Of a DNA stretch of 64,000 nucleotides, positions 11,015 through 22,271 are shown in pieces. The notes under the pieces are model-generated. The model was not told where the DNA came from, ran no database searches, and saw only the letters and a list, made by a program, of their open reading frames with translations. The DNA comes from Pelobates cultripes (Eukaryota > Chordata > Amphibia > Anura > Pelobatidae). The stretch's first letter is position 1. Each line of letters starts with the position of its first letter. The DNA lies in contig OW240921.1 of NCBI GenBank assembly GCA_933207985.1, positions 19,312,804 through 19,376,803 of the forward strand, read 5' to 3'. Both the position numbers and the translations under genes were made by a program.

Positions 11015-11375
11015 AATGCAGTGGCGTACCGTGGAGATTGCGAAAATGGCGCTGCGAGGGGCGCAAGCCGAGCAGGAGTGCAAAAATCAATTGTCAGTGT
11101 GACCAGTGATTTTTGCACTCCCCGTTTGTCCTGCGCTCCTGCCGCCCCAAGGCAGCATGTGGCTCCATAACGGACCACACGCACAGTACATGAGGGGAGC
11201 AACTCCCCCTTGCTCTCTGAGTATGAGCACCAGGTGTCACGTGACCAGCTGGTGCTCAGCTTGACAGAGACCCAGCGGGCACAGCATCGGATATCGGATG
11301 CCTTCCCCCCTGCCATGACAGGCAAAATGGCAGGAAGGGGGTCATCAATCATTACCTTCAATCTCTGAGTGAAGC
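11015..11375. repeat. dispersed repeat fragment
   Basis: The segment begins AGTGGCGTACCGTGG. It contains a short inverted repeat around TGCAAAAATCA / TGATTTTTGCA at 11078-11119, then GCCGCCCCAAGGCAGCATG. The look is that of a dispersed frog repeat, but no class can be assigned. Confidence 0.4.
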
Positions 11376-11379
11376 AGCT

Positions 11380-12600
11380 TGGGATGGAGATATGAGGTGG
11401 TAGATATATGGAAGGGGGTGGGGGGTTGGCATGGGGGGATATATGGAAGGAGGTGGGGATTGGTATGGGGAGATGTATGGAAGGGGGGTTTGCATGGGGA
11501 GAGATTTTCCCATCACACAGAGACATGGCATGGTGAGATATCTATAAGGGGGTTTGCATGGGGAGAGATATGGTAGAGGGTGACATATGGAAGGAGGGTT
11601 GGCACGGGGAGAAATATTGAAAGTGATGGCATGTGGAGATATATTGAAGGGAGTGGCATGGGGAGATATGGAAGAGAGCTGGCATGGTGAGATATGGAAG
11701 GGGCTTGGCGTGGGGAGATATGTTGAAGGGGTGGTATGGGCAGATATATTGAATAAGGTGGCATTGGGAGAGCTATAGAAGGAGTGGGGAGATGTATTGA
11801 AGGGGGTTTGGCATAGGGAGAGATATGGAAGGGGGAGATTGACGTGGGGGAGAGATATAGAAGGGTTAGATAAACGTGAGGGAGAGATATAAAAGGGGAG
11901 ATTGATGTGGGGATAGATATGGAAGGAGAGAGATTGACATATGGGAGAGGTATGGAAGGGGGATTGACATAGGGGAGATTGATGTGGGGGATAGATATGG
12001 AAGGAGGGAGATTGACATTTGGAGAGATATGGATAAGGAGATTGATGTGGGAGAGAGACATGGAAGGGGGGAGATTGACTTGGGGGAGAGGTATGGAAGG
12101 GGGAGATTGACAAGGGGGAGAGATATGGAAGGTGGAGATTGACGTGAGGGAGAATTATGGAAGGGGGAGATTGACATGGGGGAGAGATATGGAAGGGGGT
12201 GGTATAGGGAGAGATATTAAAGGGATGGCATGGGGAGAGATATAGAAGGGGGAGATTGACATGGGGAGAGATATGGATGGGGAGATTGACGTAGGGGTGT
12301 AATATGGAAGGGGACATTGACATGGGCGAGAGATATGGAAGGGGGAGATTGACATGGGGGAGTGATTTAGATGGTGAGATTGAAGTTGGGGTGTGATATG
12401 GAAGAGGGTTTGACATGGGCGAGAGATATGGAAGGGGGTTAATGTGTAGGAGAGATATGGAAAGGGAGTTGATATGGGGAGTGATATGGATGGATGGAAG
12501 GAGAGACGAAAAGAAGAAAGAGGGGATATAGATGGAAGGGAGGAGTGATATGAATGGAAGTGAGACATGTGGGGGGATGTGGATGGAAGGGAGGAAAGAC
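11380..12600. repeat. purine-rich minisatellite, about 30-34 bp unit
   Basis: About 35 imperfect copies of a GGGGGAGAGATATGGAAG plus GGGGAGATTGACAT unit are present, with almost all purine bias on the plus strand. Long proline/serine-rich frames on the minus strand (12568-11358) are translations of this array and not genes. Variant units such as GGTGGCATGGGGAG and AGATTGACGTGG cluster in blocks. Confidence 0.9.
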
Positions 12601-12639
12601 CTAAGGTATGAAACCTTACCTACCTGGCTGAGACTGTAG

Positions 12640-13015
12640 TTTGCATATGGACTGAGGGAGCAAGCAGAGCGGACATCAAGACCGAGGCATTACTACGAGA
12701 CCATACTACTGGGACAAACACAGTCCCACCATACACAGCCAGACCAAAACTATCACAAACACAAGCAGTCCCCATCACACACGGACCACACAAAATGATC
12801 ACACACAGCCAGCCCACTGCTAACACACAGTTTCCATCACATGTACACAGCTCAATAACATCAAACACAAAATATTCCTATCACACACAGACAACCCAAT
12901 ACATCACATGCAGTCCACATTACAGTCAGATATCAAAATATATCACACACAAAATGTAACCATTACATCCAGACACCCAAATACATCACATGCAGTCCCC
13001 ACTAAACTCACAGTC
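12640..13015. repeat. CA-rich degenerate satellite
   Basis: Loose repetition of ATCACACACAG and CATCACATGCAGTCC motifs is present, with a near-duplicated block (AATACATCACATGCAGTCC) at about 12899 and 12974. No coding capacity is seen. Confidence 0.65.
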
Positions 13016-13024
13016 CTCGGTCAC

Positions 13025-13440
13025 AACCAATCCGGTGCAATCCGGGTGATGGGGCAAGTCCTGTGAGTGCAATCTCTGTGCTGGGTGCTGAGGCAACTCC
13101 TGTGAGTGCAATCAAATTGTTGGGCTAAGTCCTGGATGCTGGGGCCAGTCCTGTGAGTGCAATCTCAGTGCAAGGGTAAATCATGGGTGCTAGGGCAAGT
13201 CATGTTAGTGCAATCTTCATGCTGGGACAAGTCTTGGGTGCCGGGGGAAGTCATGTGAGTACAATCTCTGTGCTGGGGTAAGTCCTCGGTGCTGAGGCAA
13301 CTCCTGTGAGTGCAATCAAATTGTTGGGGTAAGTCCTGGGTGCTGGGGCTGCTACTGTGAGTGCAATCTCAGTGCTGGTGTGGGTAAGTTGTGTGTGCTA
13401 GGGCAAGTCATGTGAGTGCAATCTGCATACTGGAGTAAGT
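13025..13440. repeat. 51-bp minisatellite with a 204-bp higher-order period
   Basis: The anchor TGTGAGTGCAATC recurs at 13102, 13152, 13203, 13254, 13305, 13356 and 13411, giving a 51-bp unit (the last interval is 55). A unit variant, CTGAGGCAACTCCTGTGAG, at 13088 returns at 13292, exactly four units later, so groups of four units were duplicated together. Confidence 0.9.
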
Positions 13441-13444
13441 CAGT

Positions 13445-13620
13445 ATATGCCCCCAGTATATACACATGCTTATGTCTCACACACTGCCCTGATATATACC
13501 CTTGCACTGGGCAATTCATATTTATAGCCCTGTGCATGGGGTATATATCAGGGTAGTGTGTGAGATATAACTTTATGCATATACTAAGGATATATATTGC
13601 CCTCTGCATGGGAGTCTTAT
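13445..13620. repeat. inverted repeat with 32-bp arms
   Basis: The arm at 13470-13501 (containing GTCTCACACACTGCCCTG) pairs with the arm at 13539-13570 (containing CAGGGTAGTGTGTGAGA) with about two mismatches around a 37-base loop. Weaker pairing extends outward. It may be a MITE core. Confidence 0.75.
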
Positions 13621-14568
13621 CTATAAATAATAAACTCTTGAAATGTGCTATAAAATGCATGTGTTTCCCTTTTGTGAACAGTATAATGACACAATGCAAC
13701 TGGTCTGATTTAAATTATTACCGGGCTGGTTTTTATTCCCAGTCCGGCACTTATATGGTGTGATGTATCTGTGTTATGCTTGTAAAAAGGTGTGTTGTTT
13801 TTGCAATAAGGTGTAATGGCGTCTGTTATGCTTATGATAAGGTGTGATGTGCCAGTACTATGCTTGCAATATGACCAGCACTCCTCTGGCACATCACCAT
13901 CATCACACTAGTATAAATATGGGTGTGTAAATATATATTTATGATTTGAGGCTGATAATGTAGATTATCATTGTCATTATTGGGAAAGCATTATGTATGG
14001 AGCACACTAGCAGATGGGAGGTTTTCCAGAAGTTCTCCTTGCAGTGGTTTCATATAGAGTGAAAGGGTTTGGGTGACTGGCAGGAAAACATCATGAACTT
14101 TCAATTCCTTTTTATTCATTTTTCATGGGACCGGGAGGATTAGGAGACAAAATGTAACAGTAGAAATGTTTCTTTGGTTTCCCTTTACATGGTGGAGCAC
14201 TTTCTCTCAAATTTGAACTTTTTCATGATTTGGTGAGACACAGGGGGGAGGTTAAACATGAAGCCAAGGTCAAACACAGGAAATCACAAGGGAATCACCA
14301 GGAGAACTAAACAAGGATCTAAACAGAAATCACAATAGGGTACAGAATGGAGGCTAAAACAAGCCTAAAATAGGCTCAAAAGAATTCCCATTGGTTCACA
14401 TTATCTCTGCGAACCCAAATAGCATGGGGCCGCCTAGATGAGATGGTCCCTTTAAGGCAGTGTTTCCCAACCCAGTCCTCAAGGCACACCTACCAGTCCA
14501 GGATTTAGGGATTACCCAGTTGTGTCTAAGGTGTTTTTTTTCTTCTTTGTAGGTAATGACATCATGCC
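13621..14568. other. non-coding DNA with short tandem and interspersed repeats
   Basis: At 13755-13880 a unit containing TTATGCTTRTAAWAAGGTGTG recurs about three times. At 14455-14540 the text GTGTTTCCCAACCCAGTCC, then AAGGCACACCTA, looks like the end of a widespread hAT-type vertebrate repeat. No gene is seen. Confidence 0.4.
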
Positions 14569-15269
14569 TGTGGCGGAGCACTTCCCCGAGGGGAATTCAT
14601 TAACCTGGCGAACAGGGACCATGCCAATACCTCATTCCCCGCAAGGGAAGTAATTAATGAGAACTCTCCTGGGTGGCCGCCATTTGTATAGACGAACGCC
14701 AGCCAGGCGGAGCATTCATACCCCGAAAGGAGACGCTTCCCTTGTCTGGGTTTCACACCAGGACATCGTGAACGGAGACAAGGTGATCGAGGGACCGAGA
14801 CGAGGGTCCCTGAGATTGATGTGGGCATTTTTGGGGCACTAGCGAGTTTAGAGGGACCGCCTGAGCCTTTCCCTGCATGCAGGCTTTTCTGTGCCTTGGA
14901 GACAAAGGGACGATCCCTTTTTTCTGGACACTCAGGCACAGAGGTTCCTGGGAGGAAGACCCCCTGGCGATTGGGGTGGGAAACCCTATGTTGTAGTGGC
15001 GGACTTTGGGTACAAAGGGAACTGAGTACCTTCCCACGCTAGGACTCCAGGGAGGAGGAGAATCCTGTATGGTTGTGTGGTAAATTCCATGCTGGGGGTT
15101 ATGCTTAAAAGCTGTGTGTGGCCAATAAAAGTGTGTTGTACCTCCAGGACTGTGTGCCATCCAGTTACTGGGGGGGAAATGGGTCTCTTTGTACTTTAAA
15201 TGGTTCCTGACCGACTGAAAGAAGGGAATTAGCGGAGGTAACTGGTTAGGTTACCCGTGGTCCGCTACA
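14569..15269 (+). mobile_element. solo LTR, 701 bp, with 5-bp target duplication
   Basis: The segment starts TGTGGCGGAG and ends GTCCGCTACA, an imperfect terminal inverted repeat beginning TG and ending CA. It is flanked by ATGCC at 14564-14568 and 15270-15274, a perfect 5-bp duplication. An AATAAA polyadenylation signal lies at about 15124, with a TTAAAAG TATA-like box about 20 bases before it, which supports plus orientation. No internal retroviral sequence remains, so the element was probably reduced by LTR recombination. It does not resemble the gypsy LTR at 21702. Confidence 0.88.
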
Positions 15270-15814
15270 ATGCCTTTATATTTTATTGAGGCAATGTGGC
15301 CAGTTCTGCCTGTGACGCATTCTGCCTGCATAACCGGAGGAGAGGAGCGGCGCGGGCACCGGGTAAAGTAAGTTTGTGACAATCATTCACCTATATGCAT
15401 AAGTATTTTCTCGGTAATGCTGTACTCGCCCCCTCCCCCCCTGTATTTTAAGACATTTACCTCTGCACAGTTTTGTTTGACTAACCCCTACTTCATCTGT
15501 GCATACATGCAATGCTCGATTCCATAGATGAGAAGGCCTTTAGTTGTGGGAGGGGTTAGCCAGCCTATAAATGATTAGGCCTCTCTTTCCTCTGGGCAGA
15601 TACATCCTGGTTCAGCCTACCCACTGCTCTCTTTATCAAGGAATTTACTTTGTGGGCCCTCTTTTTACAGGCCTACCCGAATGTTTCGGCACACCCCAAC
15701 CGACTAGCACCACCACTACTTTAAATCGGCTTATTGTTTCCAACCACAACTTTATACAGGCCTATATGATATATATCTCTCCCACAGCCTAAGTTAAAAG
15801 CTTCCTGTCTCAGA
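15270..15814. other. non-coding DNA
   Basis: No gene or element end is seen. Open frames are short and without motifs. Confidence 0.4.
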
Positions 15815-15955
15815 CTTGATACAGAAATCTGTTATTTAAATTAGAACGGAGTGTAATTATGTATTGTTCATTCTGTGTGCAAGTCTGTGATCTTCTTTAA
15901 ACATTTTGAAAATTATGCACCCTCTGTTACAGATTAAACTATATATTACTTCTAA
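15815..15955 (+). repeat. dispersed repeat, inverted copy at 29390-29535
   Basis: Shared text includes GGAGTGTAATTATGTATTG, GCAAGTCTGTGATCTTCTTT and AGATTAAACTATA, which reappear in reverse complement at 29390-29535. At both places the repeat borders Penelope-like sequence, so it may be part of a Penelope-like element or a favoured neighbour. Confidence 0.65.
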
Positions 15956-16421
15956 AAAGTCAAAACAGGATCAGCGCTAAAAATGCCACAAATATGGAGG
16001 TATAGATAATGAAAAGGCAGCACACCTACATAAAGGGGAGTACCCTCCAATCCACTACAGATAAAAGACAGAGCAAAAAATAAAGGGAAGAGTGCACCTT
16101 TAATATAAATAATATCTACACTTAAAATAGTTAAACACAAGTCCACAGTTAGTAAGAAAAATTCTTGTAGAGCAGCGGTGATTCGTCACGGATGCAGACT
16201 TGTAGTTTCAGTGAGACATATGGGAAGAGAAGCAGAGAAAAGGAAATCCAATGGTACAGTAGGTAAGTATATATGAAATATAAGGAATTATAAGTAGGTA
16301 CTACTTAAAATTTCCAGAGCTAAAATCCAGCTCTGGTACGGAATGCATGAAGTGGAATGATCCCCACTCACGGATATATGGAGTGCCACTTAAAATTCAG
16401 TAGTCCAGTGATGGTTATTTC
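15956..16421 (-). mobile_element. Penelope-like non-autonomous element, part 1
   Basis: The piece carries the GGATCAGCGCTAAAAA motif near its edge, like the GTGTCAGCGCTACTAAC edge of the Penelope-like insertion at 44473. It is separated from a likely partner at 18002-18560 by the CR1 insertion. The partner carries a hammerhead-like core. Assignment is by these shared end motifs and is not certain. Confidence 0.4.
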
Positions 16422-18001
16422 AACTGTCAAAAGTAAAGACAAATAAGTCAATGACACCTGATGGAATATACCCAAAGCTATTAAAAGAGCTTAGTGGTGT
16501 ACTAGCAAAATCATTAACAGATTTATTTACCCAATCATTGTTAACAGGAGTAGTCCCAGAAGATTGGAAGTAAGCGAATGTTGTGCCTATTTACAAGAAA
16601 GGTAATAGGGAGGAGTCGGGCAACTATAGGCCAGTAAGCCTTACTTCAGTAGTGGGGAAAGTGATGGAAACCATGTTAAAGGATAGGATTGATGAACATC
16701 TAAAAACACATGGATTTCAAGATCAGAGACAACATGGGTTTACTTCAGGGAGATCATGCCAAACTAATCTTATTGATTTTTTTGATTGGGTAACTAAAAT
16801 TATAGATCAGGGTGGTGCAGTAGACATTGCTTACCTAGATTTCAGTAAGGCTTTTGACACTGTTGCACATAGAAGGCTTATCAATAAACTGCAATCTTTA
16901 AGTTTGGATTCCAATATTGTTGAATGGGTAAGGCAGTGGCTGAGTGACAGGCAACAGAGGGTTGTAGTTAATGGAATATATTCGAAGCTTGGACTTGTCA
17001 CCAGTGGGGTACCTCAGGGATCTGTACTTGGACCCATTCTCTTTAATATTTTTATTAGTGATATTGCAGAAGGTCTTGATGGTAAGGTATGTCTTTTTGC
17101 TGATGATACTAAGATATGTAACAGGGTTGATGTTCCAGGAGGGATAAGCCAAATGGCAAATGATTTAGGTAAACTAGAAAAATGGTCAGAATTGTGGCAA
17201 CTGACATTTATGTGGATAAGTGCAAGATAATGCATCTTGGACCTAAAAACCCAAGGGCAGAGTACAGAATATTTGATAGAGTCCTAACCTCAACATATGA
17301 GGAAAGAAATTTAGGGGTGATTATTTCTGATGACTTAAAGGTAGGCAAACAATGTAATAGAGCAGCAGGAAATGCTAGCAGAATGCTTGGTTATATAGGG
17401 AGAGGTATTAACAGTAGAAAGAGGGAAGTGCTCATGCCATTGTACAGAACACTGGTGAGACCTCACTTGGAGTATTGTACACAGTACTGGAGACCATATC
17501 TTCAGAAGGATATTGGTACCTTAAAGAGGGTTCAGAGAAGGGCTACTAAACTGGTTCATGGATTGCGGGATAAAACTTACCAGGAAAGGTTAAAGAATCT
17601 TAACATGTATGGCTTGGAGGAAAGACGAGACAGGGGGGATATGATAGAAACATTTAAATATATAAAGGGAATCAACACAAAGGAGGAGACTATATTTAAA
17701 AGAATAAAAAAATACCACAACAAGAGGACATAGTCTTAAATTAGAGGGACAAAGGTTTAAAAATAATATCAGGAAGTATTACTTTACTGAGAGGGTAGTG
17801 GATGCATGGAATAGCCTTCCAGCTGAAGTGGTAGAGGTTAACACAGTAAAAGAGTTTAAGCATGCATGGGATAGGCATAAGGCTACCTTAACTATAAGAA
17901 AGGCTAAGGACTAATGAAAGTATTTAGAAAATTGGGCAGACTAGATGGGCCGAATGGTTCTTATCTGCCGTCACATTCTATGTTTTTATGTTTCTATGGT
18001 T
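16422..18001 (+). mobile_element. CR1-like LINE, 5'-truncated
   Basis: Coding similarity starts near 16425, within the N-terminal part of the RT region (KSMTPDGIYPKLLKELSG), and runs to a 3' UTR ending ACATTCTATGTTTTTATG then TTTCTATGG. That matches the short ATTCTATG-type 3' repeats that define CR1 elements. ATGGTT occurs at 16411-16416 and at 17996-18001 and may be a short target duplication. The element splits a Penelope-like repeat. Confidence 0.9.
16425..17913 (+). pseudogene. CR1-like LINE ORF2: RT and C-terminal region
   Basis: The RT blocks are in order: NYRPVSLTSVVGKVME, QHGFTSGRSC, VDIAYLDFSKAFDTV with the first catalytic Asp, TSGVPQGSVLGPILF, and the catalytic LFADDTK. A stop interrupts the region at about 16570 (after DWK). 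The frame shifts near 17200 into the 17182-17733 frame, which holds LEYCTQYWRPYL, KRVQRRATKLVHG and LEERRDRGDMIETFKYI. Another shift near 17715 leads to the final AWNSLPAEVVEV block. The active site survives but the ORF is broken three times, so it is not functional. Confidence 0.9.
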
Positions 18002-18560
18002 CCAGACGAAAATAGAAAGAATAAAATATATATAGTGCTCACTGTATCACTGGAGTGAAAAATTAAAAGGTATGAAATGTACTCACAATATATTGAGCAG
18101 GCCTTACTGCTCGATGTATAAAGTATGGGTGGTATAATACCCACCTAAGGATTCTTTGGCGTTTCTCAGAATGATGAAAACCAATATAGTCAAGCTTAGG
18201 AATAAAAAATAAAATAAAATAAAATAGGAAAGGAATGTGGCAACTAAAATAATTTAGGGCAAAAGTTCCTTTATTATAACAATATATAAACTTATAAAAA
18301 CATTTCTAGACATGTTTCGCCTACAACAAGCTTCTTCAAGTAGAAAATAGTAAAAACATAAACCTGACTTACATAGCTTTATATAGGATACATTAATTGT
18401 ATTAGAATTCAAATGTTCCCGCCAAAATAACGTCATTGTAACCTTAATTAAAAGATACATATCAAAATCGAACGATGCGTATTTTGTTGATTGCATCTTT
18501 AAATTAGGACCACCTCTAAAAACTACTTTTGGACATTCTTGGATGATATCTCTCAGGAGT
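18002..18560 (-). mobile_element. Penelope-like element end with hammerhead-like core
   Basis: On the minus strand, 18340-18311 reads GAAGAAGC, a short loop, then GGCGAAACATGTC. This resembles the hammerhead layout seen near other Penelope ends in this window, though its CUGANGA box is degenerate. An (AAAAT)n run lies at about 18207-18226. The segment continues beyond the CR1 insertion from 15956-16421. Confidence 0.45.
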
Positions 18561-19551
18561 TCATCTTCTTAAAGGAGATGCCAATTACTTTTTTATTTTA
18601 TTTTATATTGTTTGTTCTTTTTATTATAATCTAGAACTATAGGTAAATTTATGGTTGTTCCTAAAATTCTCTCTCAAATGTAATTAATTCATCTGAAACT
18701 GCATAACCTTTTTTATTTGTTTAACAAATTTATGACAGCCATTAATCTCTATTAATGAAGCAAAAAGGTGGGAGTCAGAACAACCCCTAATGGGGGATTA
18801 TTAATACACTCAGAACAGCTGTTGGGGTTACATGAATAAACGAATGCAACCAAATGAAATTTGTTCAGATATCCATTAATTCATTTGGTTGTTCTTAAAT
18901 GTTGTGATCACTATTAGTTTTTATATATATTTTTCGTTAATTTTTTAATCTGCCTGAAAACCATGTCTAGTAAGAATGTGTGTGTCATTATATTTTTATG
19001 AGAGAATAAGTATGAATGTGTATGTGAGAATGTGTGCATACACTCCCTATAGAGAACATCACTTCATTAAAAGTGAATCCAGCCCTGTTTGGGAGACTCT
19101 ACATATTTGTGAGTCACAAATACCCTGCTCGCACACACTCATAGTTTGTGCTAGATAATCCCCTCATGATATCTGTGTGAGAGCTACTAAATTGCATGGA
19201 TGAAGAGTATGAGAATCTTTAAAAACATGAAGTGTGGGGGAAAGATGGGTGGCATAATGCATCTTGGTCGGTGTAGCCAAAATTCCCTGCCCTACCTTGG
19301 AGGGACAATCTAAAAATGCTAAAGTGTCTCTTATCTCTACATCTTCTAAAGCTCATCTGAAAAGTACGTTTGCACAATTACACGCATATATTAAACATTA
19401 TGTATTAGGAATGCATACACAAGTGTGCAATGTAGAGAAAAACACATTGATATTTATTATGTAACACACTAACAAATACATACAACACACACACACATAC
19501 ACATGAATTGTAAAAATATATATGCATTTACACACATCATCACACATAGAT
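18561..19551. other. non-coding DNA
   Basis: No gene is seen. A CA-rich patch lies at 19462-19550, and AT-rich unique-looking sequence fills the rest. Confidence 0.4.
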
Positions 19552-20690
19552 TGCATTCTACGAAGAAGTAAGTAGAAGTATAGATCAGGGTGTTGCCGTG
19601 GATGTGATCTATTTGGATTTTGCCAAGGCATTTGATACAGTTCCACACAATAGATTAGTGTTCAAACTCAAGGAATCGGTCTAGATGAAAATGCTTGTTC
19701 TTGGGTAGAACATTGGCTTAAAAACAGAGTACAAAGAGTTGTCATTAATGGTAAATTTTCAAGCTGGACAGAGGTGGCAAGTTTTGTCCCTCAGGGGTCT
19801 GTTCTGGGACCCCTTCTATTTAACATGTTTATAAATGATCTGGAAGAGCGCATTGAAAGTCATGTTTCAGTGTTTGCAGATGACACCAAACTTTGTAAAA
19901 CAATACAATGTGAGCAAGATATTACTTTGCTGCAGAGGGATTTAGATATACTGGGGGACTGGGCACTCAAATGGCAGATGAAATTTAATGTTGAAAAATG
20001 CAAAGTTATGCACTTCGGCGTAAAGAATACACAAGCAACGTATACCCTTAATGGAAGCGAATTAGGGATAACAACACATGAAAAGGACTTGGGAATTGTT
20101 ATAGACAACAAACTATGCAACAATGTGCAATGTCAATCAGCAGTGGCCAAGGCCAGTAAGGTATTGTCATGCATGAAAAAGGGCATTCATTCTCGGGACA
20201 AGAATATAATCTTGCCTCTTTATAAATCACTGGTAAGACCCCATATTGAATATGCTGTGCAATTTTGGGCACCTGTTCTAAAGAAGGATATTATGGCACT
20301 AGAAAAAGTGCAGAGGCGGGCTACAAAATTAATAAAAGGAATGGAACATATCGGCTATGAAGAAAGGTTAACAAATTTAAACCTATTTAGTTTAGAAAAA
20401 CGTCGCCTGAGAGGGGATATGATAACATTATACAAATATATTCGGGCCAATACAAACCATTGTGTGGAAATCTATTCACAAACCGGACTTTACATAGGAC
20501 ACGAGGCCATGCGTTTAGACTGGAAGAAAGAAGATTTTGTCTAAGGCAAAGGAAGGGTTTTTTTACTGTAAGAACAATCAGGATGTGGAATTCTCTGCCT
20601 GAAGAAGTGGTTTTATCAGAGTCCATACAGATGTTCAAAGGCACAGCTATATTCATTGATAAATCCCTCAATTCAATTTATTAGATACCC
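19552..20690 (+). mobile_element. CR1-like LINE, copy 2 of the 4434 family
   Basis: The copy begins inside the RT domain and continues to the C-terminal region with near-identity to 4434-4920. It lacks the 3' UTR of the first copy, because the match stops at about 20640 after CAGATGTTCAAA. Both ends are thus incomplete, and the 3' loss suggests later deletion at the junction with the next element. Confidence 0.85.
19555..20544 (+). pseudogene. CR1-like LINE ORF2 fragment
   Basis: Visible blocks are VDVIYLDFAKAFDTVPHNR, then after a one-base frame change near 19683 ENACSWVEHWLKNRVQRVV, VPQGSVLGPLLFNMFIND, the catalytic VSVFADDTKLC, WQMKFNVEKCKVMHFG, EKDLGIVID and LVRPHIEYAVQFWAP. The frame from 19774 to 20544 is open for 256 codons. 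The conserved final block is in a different frame after a T-run near 20560, as in the copy at 4442, so the last shift may be shared by the family copies. Confidence 0.88.
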
Positions 20691-20814
20691 TGAAATATGA
20701 AAGAGGCTGGTATATATGTGTTAATAGCACTATTCTGAACAAAGCCTGCACACTTCTTAATGTAAACATGCCAAATAAGAGACCAGGTAGATTCCTAAGC
20801 TCGGTACTACGAGC

Positions 20815-21701
20815 CCAATGATGGGGGGAGATTTCAATGTCACCTTGAACCCAACACAAGACAGGTGATTGGAATCTTGCTCTCTGCCCATGTGCCCTTC
20901 ACGTACACCTCCCATAAGTCTGACGACACAGGGAGGTTGCTCATGGTCAAAGGCCAAATAGGTCAGACCATGGTCACGCTTGTAAACACATATCTCCCCA
21001 ACAAACATCAATGCAAGGTGTTCAATAAACAACTTAAAGCCATAGAACAATTCACCGAGGGTATTCTAATCCTTGGTGGTGACCTTAATCTGTCACTAGA
21101 CTGTCGCCTAGACACCACGTCCCGAGCCACTGAGTATCAAACATCAGCACGTACACGGATGGCCAAACTACTTGATAGCAGACAACTATACGACTGCTGG
21201 CGCACTATACATCCATTGACTAAGGACTTCTCGTTCTTCTCGCCCACATCACACGTGTACTCTAGACTAGATATGTTCTTCATCCAACACAGATTCCTAC
21301 ACCTAATACAATCCTCAGAATATGGCTCCATCACGTGGTCAGACCACGCGCCCCTGGTACTAGTCATACAAATACCCACCATCCCACAAAAACTATTCCA
21401 ATGGAAACTTAACGACCTCCTTCTAAATAACCCAGAGATTGTTTTGCAGCTTAGAGACTCTATAGACAACTATTTCACCATCAATGCTACCCCATCCTCA
21501 CCCCCACCTCTCACGTGGGAAGCGCACAAATGTGTGCTGAGAGGAGAAATAATAGCACTGGCAGCAAGACACAAAAAGATACGAGAGGCCTCCATTCGAA
21601 CACTCACAGAGGACATACGGAAACTAGAAATCAGACACAAAACAGACACGCGACTAGAAACTTACAAAGCCCTCACAGCTAAAAGGTCTGCCCTACAGGA
21701 C
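20815..21701 (+). pseudogene. Tx1/L1-like LINE endonuclease fragment
   Basis: The frame from 20865 to 21785 carries an apurinic-type endonuclease: LVNTYLPNKHQ, ILGGDLNLSLD (Asp-Asn pair), YSRLDMFF, and the SDHAP box with the catalytic His. This is the N-terminal domain of ORF2 in Tx1/L1 LINEs. At 21702 the LINE is cut by the gypsy LTR, so codons after that belong to the LTR. Immediately before, at 20822-20866, a second Gly-Gly-Asp-Phe-Asn block (GGDFNVTLNPTQDR) is present, so the fragment is rearranged or joins two L1 copies. Confidence 0.82.
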
Positions 21702-22271
21702 TGTCAGGATCGTGACAGGGATCCAACACGCAGAATACAAACAGGGGATAGGTACGTATACCGGACCTTAGAATGGCCGGACTAACGTAAGGAGAAAGCA
21801 AAAGAATAGTCAGAGACAAGCCGAGGTCGAGGGAACGAGAGATCAGGTAAGCGAGAGACAAGCCGAGTCAAAAGGACAAGAGAGGAAAGCAGGGTCAAAA
21901 TACAAGCCGAGTCAGGAACCAAAAGATAATAGAGGTAATTGCACTGAGTGACCAGACTAGCTAGAACCACGACAGGGCAATGAATCATTCCACAAAACCC
22001 TCTTTTATACCTTGGCTCTTTAACTGTTGGCCCCGCCCCCAACGAGTCCTGATTCGTTGTTCGGCACTTGGTTGCCGTGATTGACGGTCGGAACGTGATT
22101 GCCGTCATGACGTCGGCTACTGAGCGCCGCGTCATAAAAGGAGGCGGAGCTATCGCGGCCGGCGTGTAAACGGCCGGGAGGAGTGCAAGGATCGGGTGAG
22201 TCAGCCCCCCTGGGAGGATGGACGTCTAGGTGTCTACCCTCCTCCGAGGTAGACACCAAAGGTACCCTGAC
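21702..22271 (-). mobile_element. 3' LTR of the gypsy element
   Basis: The LTR of about 570 bp starts (minus strand) TGTCAGGGTACC and ends GATCCTGACA, with a 7-base terminal inverted repeat TGTCAGG/CCTGACA. Its 3' part shares TTAGTCCGGCCATTCTAAGG and GTCCGGTATACG with the solo LTR at 33764-34202, so the two are the same or sister families. Confidence 0.88.

Noticed and set aside
11358..12568. Long minus-strand frames rich in Pro, Ser, His and Ile (up to 352 codons)
   Set aside because: They are translations of the purine-rich minisatellite; the periodic peptide mirrors the DNA unit, with no start context or domain.
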